Shown here piece by piece: positions 1 through 5,387 of a stretch of DNA of 5,387 bases. Position numbers and translations under genes: made by a program. The stretch comes from Deltaproteobacteria bacterium (GTDB taxonomy: Bacteria > Desulfobacterota > Desulfobacteria > Desulfobacterales > Desulfobacteraceae): the NCBI GenBank assembly GCA_003647385.1, contig QMMT01000182.1, positions 1 through 5,387 of the forward strand. The letters run 5' to 3'. The notes beneath the pieces were generated by a model. It worked only from the letters and a program-made list of their open reading frames with translations. It ran no database searches and was not told where the DNA came from. Numbering within the stretch: the stretch's first letter is position 1; the number at the start of each line of letters is the position of its first letter.

Positions 1-8
1 ATATAAAG

Positions 9-704
9 GTGTCAAGAAAATTGGCCAAACAAACCGTTTTACTATTTGCTATCATCGCCGCAGTACTGATTATTCCAAGCGCAGGGTTTGGGGAAAAAAC
101 CATTCAAACCACGCAGCGCATTATTGTAATTGATCCCGGACACGGTGGAACAAGAAATGGCCTTGTTACATCCGGGGGGTTACAGGAAAAAAATATTGCC
201 TTAAAACTTGCCTTAAAAACTGCCAGAAAACTTGAGGACCGCTACAATGTACTCTTAACCCGGAACAGGGATACGAATATGTCTTCCCGGGATAGAATTT
301 TTTTTGCCAATAAAAACAGCGCTGATCTCTTTGTCTGCATCCATTTACATCATTCTGCCAAGCCTTCAGGTTTTTTCTACTATTTTAGTCCACCGAAAAA
401 TCACAGTCGCACAATAGCGGCCGGGGAAAATACATGGAAATCACAACCGCTTATCCACCTGAGCGAAAGCAAGAAGGCAATCGATTCATTCTTAACTATC
501 TTTTCGACCAATAAAAAACCAAACTATTTTTTTTCAGACAGCGCACCGATCATAATGCTTGAAGCCTCGACCATGCCAGCCATATTGATTGAACCCTTAT
601 CCATTTCACTTCTACCCCAACATCCGGATGAGATAGAAAACATTCTTGAAGAATATGCATTGCTCATTGCAGAAAGTATTGATCTATATTTTAGAAAAAA
701 ATGA
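9..704 (+). CDS. Exported N-acetylmuramoyl-L-alanine amidase, Amidase_3 (AmiC/CwlD-like) family
   Basis: Zinc-dependent peptidoglycan amidase predicted to cut the bond between N-acetylmuramic acid and L-alanine of the stem peptide in the periplasm. The 231-residue protein opens with a basic stretch and a hydrophobic core (residues about 9-27) ending PSAGFG, a probable signal peptide. One catalytic domain follows. The expected zinc ligands are His45 in DPGHGG, Glu60 in GGLQEKN and His112 in LFVCIH, and the likely catalytic glutamate is Glu195 in AILIEP. The family pattern TRNRD...SRDRIFFAN lies at about residues 84-101. There is no AMIN, SH3 or LysM targeting domain, so this is a minimal enzyme. 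The segments after His112 (LHH instead of the usual ANA) and after Glu195 (no FxSN) are divergent. The start is a GTG only 8 bases from the window edge. The frame is open upstream, so a longer start cannot be excluded, although the signal peptide begins where expected. Family assignment is firm; exact role is unknown. Confidence 0.88.
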   Translation: MSRKLAKQTVLLFAIIAAVLIIPSAGFGEKTIQTTQRIIVIDPGHGGTRNGLVTSGGLQEKNIALKLALKTARKLEDRYNVLLTRNRDTNMSSRDRIFFANKNSADLFVCIHLHHSAKPSGFFYYFSPPKNHSRTIAAGENTWKSQPLIHLSESKKAIDSFLTIFSTNKKPNYFFSDSAPIIMLEASTMPAILIEPLSISLLPQHPDEIENILEEYALLIAESIDLYFRKK

Positions 705-777
705 GATCCACTTGTAAAAATCCTTGCCTTTATCATCGAAAAAAGATATTTAATGTGGCTGTATTAATTATTGGCAT

Positions 778-854
<77 letters not shown>

Positions 855-876
855 GTAAACTTGAGAATTTTCTTCT

Positions 877-1245
877 TTATTCTTTTAAAATTTTGATCTT
901 TACAATTTGACCTTTTTTATTAATATAGGCGACTCCCTTTGCAAGGGTCCGCCCGGATTTTGATCCAACAACTTCTATATCTTCCTCATAAAGAACAATC
1001 GATGAAATTTCTTCTTTCTTTGGGGTCGTTTTGAGTTTTGAAGAATCGACCTTATTCACTTTTGCCTTTCTTGAGCTGCTACTCTTTTTAGGTGGATTCT
1101 TCGCTGCTTCATAGCGCGCCTTGTTCCTGTCGGAAATCAGCTCTCCCACACCTGAATAATCATTTTTTCCCTTATCATCCTGACAAGCCGAAAGCAAAAA
1201 AAACAGACAGAAAAGTAGATACCCACAAAATTTTACTAATTTCAT
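877..1245 (-). CDS. Small lipoprotein of unknown function
   Basis: I do not recognise this 122-residue protein. It begins with a classic lipoprotein signal: MKLVK, a hydrophobic core (about residues 6-18) and the lipobox LSAC with Cys21 as the predicted lipidated residue. The residue after Cys is Gln, not Asp, so by the enterobacterial +2 rule it would go to the outer membrane, though that rule may not hold here. Residues about 22-80 are polar, rich in Lys, Ser and Asp and probably disordered. The last 40 residues (from about SSIVLYEED to the end) alternate hydrophobic and charged residues and look like a small beta-rich domain. It lies 15 bp downstream of the STAS gene on the same strand and so is probably co-transcribed with it. 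Its own ribosome binding site is weak. Its end faces the tRNA gene. The lipoprotein call is solid; the function is not known. Confidence 0.78.
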   Translation of the reverse strand: MKLVKFCGYLLFCLFFLLSACQDDKGKNDYSGVGELISDRNKARYEAAKNPPKKSSSSRKAKVNKVDSSKLKTTPKKEEISSIVLYEEDIEVVGSKSGRTLAKGVAYINKKGQIVKIKILKE

Positions 1246-1260
1246 TTTATCGGCTTTGGG

Positions 1261-1569
1261 CTAGCCCACCCCTTCAACTGTAAAACGACGGTTTAATCTC
1301 ATTGTTGTAAAAAGGCCATAAACATCTTTTGCAACATTAATAACGGCAAGTTTTCTATCAGACTGATTCAATGTATTATGAGTGGCAATAATCACACCAA
1401 TCCCGACGGAATCAACCATCTCCACTCCCGACAGATCAATGACAATATCAGCTGAAGACTCATTAATCACGGAAAGCAGCTCTTTTTTAAAATCTTCAGC
1501 CATGGAAGCAACAACATCCATACCTGGTTTAATAATTGTCTGATCACCCTGACTCACTATTTCACTCAT
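1261..1569 (-). CDS. STAS-domain protein, anti-sigma factor antagonist (SpoIIAA-like)
   Basis: A 102-residue protein consisting of one STAS domain. Proteins of this kind are phosphorylated on a conserved serine by a HATPase-type anti-sigma kinase and regulate its binding partner; others act in chemotaxis-like or lipid-asymmetry complexes. The signature is the strand IVIDLSGVEMVDS (residues about 42-54) leading into VGIGVIIATHN. Ser54, after Asp53, sits at the position of the phosphorylated serine in SpoIIAA-type proteins. The C-terminal LFTTMRLNRRFTV matches the usual closing helix-strand. A clear GGGAG ribosome binding site (minus strand, 1576-1580) lies 6 bases before the ATG. No kinase, phosphatase or sigma factor is encoded in the window, so the partner is unknown. 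The only close companion is the lipoprotein gene 15 bp downstream. The domain call is strong; involvement with a sigma factor is inference. Confidence 0.88.
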   Translation of the reverse strand: MSEIVSQGDQTIIKPGMDVVASMAEDFKKELLSVINESSADIVIDLSGVEMVDSVGIGVIIATHNTLNQSDRKLAVINVAKDVYGLFTTMRLNRRFTVEGVG

Positions 1570-1584
1570 ACTATTCTCCCGTGG

Positions 1585-1598
1585 TAAGAATTTTCTTA
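1585..1598. repeat. Inverted repeat upstream of the STAS gene (possible operator)
   Basis: TAAGAA and TTCTTA form 6-base inverted arms around a 2-base TT centre, just upstream of the STAS ribosome binding site. The position would suit an operator in the leader, but such AT-rich repeats arise easily by chance. Confidence 0.3.
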
Positions 1599-1689
1599 AA
1601 CCTTAACCGACATTAATGATTAGACTATCACCAAAACTCCATTAAATCAATGCTTTCAGCATACCAGTCTTATTTCAAAAAAAATGATC

Positions 1690-1718
1690 TTGAAAAAAAT
1701 ATAAGAAACAATTATATA
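1690..1718 (+). promoter_or_regulatory. Sigma70-type promoter of the SRP RNA gene
   Basis: The -35 hexamer TTGAAA (1690-1695), a 17-base spacer and the -10 hexamer TATATA (1713-1718) predict a transcription start at about 1725-1727. That is where the long closing helix of the SRP RNA begins. Promoter and RNA structure therefore support each other independently. Confidence 0.65.
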
Positions 1719-1726
1719 TACATCTT

Positions 1727-1885
1727 CCGGCTGTGCAGGCCGGTGCGGATTATTCTGATCGGTCGCCTCGTAACAGAAGGCCATGAACCTCGTCAGGTCC
1801 GGAAGGAAGCAGCGATAAGTGATCTCTTCTGTGTCGTGGATCGATCCCGGTCAAGCAATTTTACGCACCCTCTTCTGCCAGCCGG
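1727..1885 (+). ncRNA. ffs: Signal recognition particle RNA (4.5S-type, Alu-less)
   Basis: SRP RNA binds Ffh and, with FtsY, directs ribosomes making membrane and exported proteins to the translocon. The diagnostic Ffh-binding hairpin is at 1785-1819. It carries the GGAA tetraloop (1801-1804) closed by C-G pairs, the CAGG/AGCA internal-loop strands, and the flanking TCG (1790-1792) paired with CGA (1813-1815). Further helices extend the same rod: ACAGAAG 1773-1779 with 1826-1832, GATCG 1757-1761 with 1842-1846, GGTGCG 1742-1747 with 1864-1869, and an 11-pair closing helix of 1727-1738 with 1875-1885 (one bulged T at 1734). A T-rich tail follows. A family-model hit would probably cover only about 1755-1850. 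The ends given here come from the closing helix and the upstream promoter. I see no Alu domain of the Bacillus type. At about 159 nt it is longer than the 114-nt E. coli RNA. Identity is very firm; the exact ends are moderately supported. Confidence 0.9.
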
Positions 1886-1917
1886 ATCTTTTCTTTCTAA
1901 GCCTTTTATTTTATTTC

Positions 1918-1945
1918 TTGACATGCTTTTAAACAGACTTATTTT
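1918..1945 (+). promoter_or_regulatory. Candidate promoter for grpE-dnaK
   Basis: A perfect TTGACA (1918-1923) is followed after 16 bases by TATTTT (1940-1945), which matches four of six positions of the -10 consensus. It lies after the SRP RNA and about 70 bases before grpE. The stretch between is very AT-rich and offers other possible -10 boxes. I see neither a convincing heat-shock sigma32 promoter nor a CIRCE operator here. Confidence 0.4.
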
Positions 1946-1976
1946 TCTGCCATAATTTAATTTATATTTTATAAGA

Positions 1977-1990
1977 TAACGCTTACGTTA
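1977..1990. repeat. Inverted repeat in the grpE leader
   Basis: TAACG (1977-1981) and CGTTA (1986-1990) are inverted around CTTA, shortly before the grpE start. It could be an operator or a short leader hairpin. It is short enough to be accidental. Confidence 0.3.
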
Positions 1991-2016
1991 AGGGCGATTT
2001 GGAGCAGGAGAAAAAA

Positions 2017-2589
2017 TTGGCAAAAGAAAAAAAACAAAAAGATAACACCTCAACTAAAAAAGATTCTCCCAAAAAAAAGGTTAAAAAAACTAAAACAAAA
2101 GTTACTTCCGAAAAAAAGGAAAGCACAAAAGAGTTAACAGAACAGCTTGCCTCTGAGAAAGACCGCGTATTAAGGCTTTCTGCTGAATTTGAAAATTACA
2201 AAAAAAGAAAAGAGCGGGAATCAGATGAATTTAAAAAATTTGCCAATGAAGCAATTTTTAGGCAGCTTTTGACGGTTGTGGATAACCTTGAAAGAGCAAT
2301 TTCTTCAACCAAAGACGATTCAAGCGAAGACAGCCTGCTTGAAGGGGTTAAACTGACTTACAAGGAGATGATCAAACTCTTTGAAACGTTTAATGTTAAG
2401 CCTGTAGAAGCAGACAACCAGCCATTTGATCCGAATTTTCACCAGGCCGTCACTCAGGAAGAAACAGATGATCTCCCTGAGAACACCGTCTCAAAGGTTC
2501 TTCAAAAAGGATATCTGCTTAATAACAGACTCCTGCGGCCCGCTATGGTTATTGTCTCAAAAAAAATAAAAAAAAATCAAAGAAACTAA
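2017..2589 (+). CDS. grpE: GrpE, nucleotide exchange factor of DnaK
   Basis: GrpE is a cytoplasmic dimer that releases ADP from DnaK and so resets the Hsp70 cycle. From this start the protein has 190 residues. Residues 1-38 form a lysine-rich, probably disordered tail. A long helical, coiled-coil region follows (about 38-85, including LSAEFENYKKR and VVDNLERA), which dimerises in the family. The C-terminal beta domain carries the signature pieces PFDPNFHQAV (about 136-145) and GYLLNNRLLRPAMV (about 165-178). I chose the TTG at 2017 because AGGAG (2006-2010) lies 6 bases before it. A TTG at 1999 in the same frame would add six residues but has only a close AAGGG (4-base spacing). There is no ATG near the N-terminus. 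dnaK starts 31 bp after the stop, so the two genes are very likely one operon. hrcA is not upstream. Confidence 0.95.
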   Translation: MAKEKKQKDNTSTKKDSPKKKVKKTKTKVTSEKKESTKELTEQLASEKDRVLRLSAEFENYKKRKERESDEFKKFANEAIFRQLLTVVDNLERAISSTKDDSSEDSLLEGVKLTYKEMIKLFETFNVKPVEADNQPFDPNFHQAVTQEETDDLPENTVSKVLQKGYLLNNRLLRPAMVIVSKKIKKNQRN

Positions 2590-2606
2590 AGAAATATAAA
2601 AATATC

Positions 2607-2614
2607 TTGGAGGG
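2607..2614 (+). promoter_or_regulatory. Strong ribosome binding site of dnaK
   Basis: TTGGAGGG lies 6 bases before the dnaK ATG and fixes that start. An ATG at 2616 in another frame lies too close to it to be used. It is the best Shine-Dalgarno match of any gene in the window, fitting high expression of DnaK. Confidence 0.7.
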
Positions 2615-2620
2615 TATGTT

Positions 2621-4555
2621 ATGAGCAAAATAATAGGAATAGATTTAGGAACAACCAATTCATGCGTAGCAGTTATAGAAGCAGGTGAAGCAAAAATAAT
2701 TACCAACGCAGAAGGAGGGAGAACCACGCCATCCATTGTTGCCGTTTCTGAAAATGGTGAACGAACTGTTGGGCAAACCGCAAAAAGACAAGCGGTCACC
2801 AATCCTGAAAACACTGTGTTTGCAGTTAAAAGGCTGATTGGAAGAAAATTTAATTCAAAAGAAGTCCAGGATGATATCCCTAATCTTCCTTATAAAATTG
2901 AAGGTGCCTCCAATGGTGACACCCGAATCAATTTAAGAGGAAAACAGCACAGCCCTGCTGAAATTTCATCCTTTATATTGGCAAATATTAAAAAGACAGC
3001 TGAAGATTACCTGGGAGAAGAAGTCACAGAAGCGGTTATTACCGTACCCGCCTATTTTAATGACAGCCAGAGGCAGGCCACAAAAGATGCCGGAAAAATT
3101 GCAGGTCTTGTGGTAAAACGAATTATCAATGAGCCCACCGCTGCATCCCTGGCCTATGGTCTTGATAAAAAAGGCGAAGAAAAAATTGCTGTATTTGACT
3201 TGGGCGGCGGTACTTTTGACGTTTCTGTTCTTGAAATTGGCGATGGCGTTTTTGAAGTAAAATCAACATCCGGTGATACCCATCTGGGTGGAGAAGACTT
3301 TGATTTAAGAATCATTGATTATATTGCCGATGAGTTTAAAAAAGATCAGGGCATTAATATCAGAAGTGATAAAATGGCCCTCCAGCGTCTTAAAGAAGCT
3401 GCTGAAAAAGCAAAAATGGAGCTTTCAACATCCACTGAGACCAGTATCAATCTGCCGTTCATTACAGCAGATGCCTCGGGCCCTAAACACCTTGATGTAA
3501 AACTGACCCGGGCAAAACTTGAATCCCTGGTTTCCGATCTTTTAGACAAACTTGTAAAACCTTGCCAGAAAGCTTTAAAAGAGGCCAACCTCGGATCCGG
3601 TGGTGTTGATGAAGTCGTGCTTGTTGGTGGTATGACCCGTATGCCGGCCGTTCAGGATCGTGTTGAAAAAATATTCGGGCAAAAACCTCATAAAGGGGTA
3701 AACCCGGATGAAGTTGTTGCCATGGGCGCTGCAGTACAGGCCGGTGTTCTTCAAGGTGATGTAAATGATGTACTGCTGCTGGATGTTACGCCGTTATCCC
3801 TGGGGATTGAAACACTTGGCGGTGTCATGACCAAACTCATTGATAAAAATACAACCATCCCCACTAAAAAAAGCCAGGTATTCTCAACTGCCGCTGACAA
3901 TCAGCCGGCTGTTTCCATCCATGTACTCCAAGGCGAAAGACAAATGTCCGCAGACAATAAAACACTTGGACAATTTGAACTATCTGATATTCCACCGGCA
4001 CCAAGGGGTGTTCCCCAGATTGAAGTCTCCTTTGATATTGATGCCAACGGTATTGTTCATGTCGCAGCAAAGGATAAGGCAACGGCTAAAGAACAATCTA
4101 TCCGTATCACTGCAGCCAGCGGTCTTTCCGAAGAAGAGATCGACAAAATGGTCAAAGATGCGGAACTGCATGCGGAAGATGATAAACAAAAAAGGGAACT
4201 GATTGATATAAAGAACAATGCTGAAGGATTGATTGATCAGACTGAAAAGACTTTAAAAGAGCATGGTGATAAGGTTGATGAAGAAACCAGAAAAAATATT
4301 GAATCTGCTGTTGAAGCCTTGAAACAGGCCAAAGATTCAAATAATGTTGAAGAGATCAAACAAAAGGTTGAAGCCCTGTCACAGGCATCTCACAAGCTTG
4401 CAGAAGTCATGTACCAGCAGGCAGCCCAAAATGGATCAGATGGATCAGCCGGACCGGATGGACAAGGCAACCCAGGTACTGATGCCGGTGCTGCTCCCCA
4501 AGATGATGACGATGTTGTTGATGCTGATTTTGAAGAGGTTAAGAAAGATAAATAA
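2621..4555 (+). CDS. dnaK: Molecular chaperone DnaK (Hsp70)
   Basis: ATP-driven cytoplasmic chaperone that binds exposed hydrophobic peptides, working with a J-protein and GrpE. The 644 residues are full length (E. coli DnaK has 638). The ATPase domain shows [10 protein letters not shown] (residues 5-14), Lys70, [12 protein letters not shown] with Glu171, the phosphate-2 loop DLGGGTFD (193-200) with Thr198, and [11 protein letters not shown] (332-342). The interdomain linker VLLLD is at 384-388. The substrate-binding beta domain follows, from [12 protein letters not shown] through about 500. After it come the helical lid, a Gly/Ala/Asp-rich flexible tail ([14 protein letters not shown]...) and the conserved acidic end [15 protein letters not shown]. 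All catalytic residues I can check are present. It is preceded by grpE at 31 bp and followed by a terminator. dnaJ is not next to it, so the J-protein must be encoded elsewhere. The frame is intact. Confidence 0.99.
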   Translation: MSKIIGIDLGTTNSCVAVIEAGEAKIITNAEGGRTTPSIVAVSENGERTVGQTAKRQAVTNPENTVFAVKRLIGRKFNSKEVQDDIPNLPYKIEGASNGDTRINLRGKQHSPAEISSFILANIKKTAEDYLGEEVTEAVITVPAYFNDSQRQATKDAGKIAGLVVKRIINEPTAASLAYGLDKKGEEKIAVFDLGGGTFDVSVLEIGDGVFEVKSTSGDTHLGGEDFDLRIIDYIADEFKKDQGINIRSDKMALQRLKEAAEKAKMELSTSTETSINLPFITADASGPKHLDVKLTRAKLESLVSDLLDKLVKPCQKALKEANLGSGGVDEVVLVGGMTRMPAVQDRVEKIFGQKPHKGVNPDEVVAMGAAVQAGVLQGDVNDVLLLDVTPLSLGIETLGGVMTKLIDKNTTIPTKKSQVFSTAADNQPAVSIHVLQGERQMSADNKTLGQFELSDIPPAPRGVPQIEVSFDIDANGIVHVAAKDKATAKEQSIRITAASGLSEEEIDKMVKDAELHAEDDKQKRELIDIKNNAEGLIDQTEKTLKEHGDKVDEETRKNIESAVEALKQAKDSNNVEEIKQKVEALSQASHKLAEVMYQQAAQNGSDGSAGPDGQGNPGTDAGAAPQDDDDVVDADFEEVKKDK

Positions 4556-4586
4556 AACCAGATAAAATTGGACTAAATCTGTTGAA

Positions 4587-4592
4587 TATAAT
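4587..4592 (+). promoter_or_regulatory. TATAAT box overlapping the dnaK terminator (possible promoter of the ligase gene)
   Basis: A perfect TATAAT, with its last two bases in the 5' arm of the terminator stem. A start about 7 bases later would fall at the end of that arm, so transcripts from it would not form the terminator hairpin and could read into the acyl-CoA ligase gene. The -35 side is weak: TTGGAC (4568-4573) is only 13 bases away and nothing better stands at 16-18. Confidence 0.3.
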
Positions 4593-4627
4593 CCTGCCGT
4601 GGTCTATAGTTGCCCGGCAGGATTTTT
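4591..4627 (+). terminator. Intrinsic terminator of grpE-dnaK
   Basis: ATCCTGCCG (4591-4599) pairs perfectly with CGGCAGGAT (4615-4623) over 9 bp, with a 15-base loop that can add a G-G/C-C extension. A run of five T (4623-4627) follows immediately. It lies 35 bp after the dnaK stop and before the ligase gene, so it separates the chaperone operon from the next transcription unit. Confidence 0.88.
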
Positions 4628-4656
4628 CATATCTAATGAGGGGCGCATAAATTTAA

Positions 4657-5387
4657 ATGATACTCACCCAAATTTTAGCAAAGAATGCCTCGAAATATCG
4701 AGACAAGACCGCACTTGTTGAACGGACGCCCTCTCTAAATTTACGCGAATCCATTACATGGGAACAGTTTTACAAAACGTCTTGCAGATTGGCCAATGCC
4801 CTTACAAAAAAGAGCGTCCGTAAAGGGGATAGAATTGTACAATTAATGACCAATAGTCTTGAGTGGCTTCCCATTTATTTTGGTATCCTTTATACGGGTG
4901 CATGGGCCGTTCCCTTAAACTTCAGATTCGAATCTGATAAAATTCTTCTCTGCAGCAATACGGCTGAAGCCAAAGTCTTTATTTTCGGTGAAGAATTCAT
5001 TGAAAGGATTGAAGCTGTCAGAAATGAGCTCGAAATCCACGTTCAGGTCTGGATTTTCACAGGCCCAAAAGCATTGTGCCCGGACTGGGCTGTACAATAT
5101 GAAAATTTTATCGCCTCGGAATCAGGCGATGATCCGCCCGATGTTGATCTTGATATAGATGATGATGCCGCTCTTTATTTTACCAGTGGCACAACCGGCA
5201 CCCCGAAAGCCGTCCTTTTAACTCATAAAAATCTTGAGCATGCCTGTTTCATAGAGCAGGCCCACCATGCCCAGACCCATGAAGATATCTTTCTATGTAT
5301 TCCGCCTTTGTATCACACCGGCGCCAAGATGCACTGGATGGGCAGTTTCCTTGTGGGAGGCAAATGCATCCTTTTAAAATATGTAAA
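4657..5387 (+). CDS. AMP-forming acyl-CoA synthetase/ligase (ANL superfamily), 3' end outside the window
   Basis: Adenylate-forming enzyme that activates a carboxylic acid with ATP and, in most relatives, transfers it to CoA. Only the first 243 residues are visible and no stop is reached. The start region MILTQILAKNASKYRDKTALV is the usual opening of fatty- and aryl-acyl-CoA ligases. ITWEQFYKTSCRLANAL (33-49), RKGDRI and LYTGAWAVPLNFRF (78-91) are the next family blocks. The ATP-binding loop YFTSGTTGTPKAVLLTH (174-190) includes Lys184. IPPLYHTGA (215-223) is the following motif, with His220. The adenylation core and C-terminal lid lie beyond the edge, so the substrate cannot be read. An in-frame TAA directly precedes the ATG, which fixes it as the first possible start. 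GAGGGG (4638-4643) lies 13 bases before it, a long spacing. It follows the dnaK terminator and is probably a separate unit. Confidence 0.93.
   Translation, partial: MILTQILAKNASKYRDKTALVERTPSLNLRESITWEQFYKTSCRLANALTKKSVRKGDRIVQLMTNSLEWLPIYFGILYTGAWAVPLNFRFESDKILLCSNTAEAKVFIFGEEFIERIEAVRNELEIHVQVWIFTGPKALCPDWAVQYENFIASESGDDPPDVDLDIDDDAALYFTSGTTGTPKAVLLTHKNLEHACFIEQAHHAQTHEDIFLCIPPLYHTGAKMHWMGSFLVGGKCILLKYV

Noticed and set aside
524..736. Minus-strand open frame of 70 codons over the amidase 3' end
   Set aside because: It is antisense to the conserved catalytic end of the amidase and has no recognisable features of its own.
724..770. Promoter for the tRNA-Pro gene
   Set aside because: TTGCCT (724-729) with TATTTA or TTTAAT, or a lone TATTAA near 762, are possible, but none combines good hexamers with normal spacing.
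855..876. Terminator between tRNA-Pro and the convergent lipoprotein gene
   Set aside because: The segment is T-rich, but no stem of useful length can be formed in it.
1650..1955. Open reading frame of 101 codons on the plus strand
   Set aside because: It runs straight through the SRP RNA gene and its promoter, has no domain-like content and no good ribosome binding site.
1918..1956. Heat-shock sigma32 promoter before grpE
   Set aside because: CTTGACA and CCATAAT resemble the two boxes, but they are 26 bases apart, far beyond the usual spacing.
3315..4340. Several open frames of 60-120 codons on both strands inside dnaK
   Set aside because: All are shadows of the dnaK coding frame, which is intact and fully conserved over the same bases.
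4915..5097. Minus-strand open frame of 60 codons
   Set aside because: It lies opposite the acyl-CoA ligase, whose family motifs on the plus strand are clear.

Overview
The window looks like an ordinary chromosomal housekeeping stretch from an AT-rich Gram-negative bacterium. My best guess is a sulfate-reducing Desulfobacterota lineage related to the Desulfobacteraceae. That guess rests on the overall character of the proteins and of the SRP RNA, not on a search, and should be treated as inference. There are no insertion sequences, CRISPR arrays, integrases or other signs of an accessory region.

Layout from left to right. A small exported Amidase_3-type N-acetylmuramoyl-L-alanine amidase (+) is followed by a complete tRNA-Pro(UGG) gene with an encoded CCA end. 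Facing them on the minus strand is a two-gene unit: a single-domain STAS protein (anti-sigma-factor-antagonist type) and, 15 bp downstream, a small unrecognised lipoprotein. Divergent from that unit, on the plus strand, is an SRP 4.5S-type RNA gene. It has a well-placed promoter and a long closing helix, giving a predicted RNA of about 159 nt. It is followed by grpE and dnaK, 31 bp apart and very probably co-transcribed, and then by a clear intrinsic terminator. The right edge holds the first 243 codons of an AMP-forming acyl-CoA synthetase/ligase that runs out of the window.

Functionally, the SRP RNA (co-translational targeting) and GrpE/DnaK (Hsp70 folding machine with its nucleotide-exchange factor) form a small proteostasis cluster. 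hrcA is not present upstream of grpE, dnaJ is not present downstream of dnaK, and no CIRCE operator is visible, so heat-shock control here must differ from the hrcA-grpE-dnaK-dnaJ arrangement. The amidase, the STAS/lipoprotein pair and the acyl-CoA ligase appear to be independent neighbours.

I found no convincing new biological system. The observations most worth a second look are the unusually long, Alu-less SRP RNA, the STAS-lipoprotein pair, the divergent active-site surroundings of the amidase, and a perfect TATAAT that overlaps the dnaK terminator.
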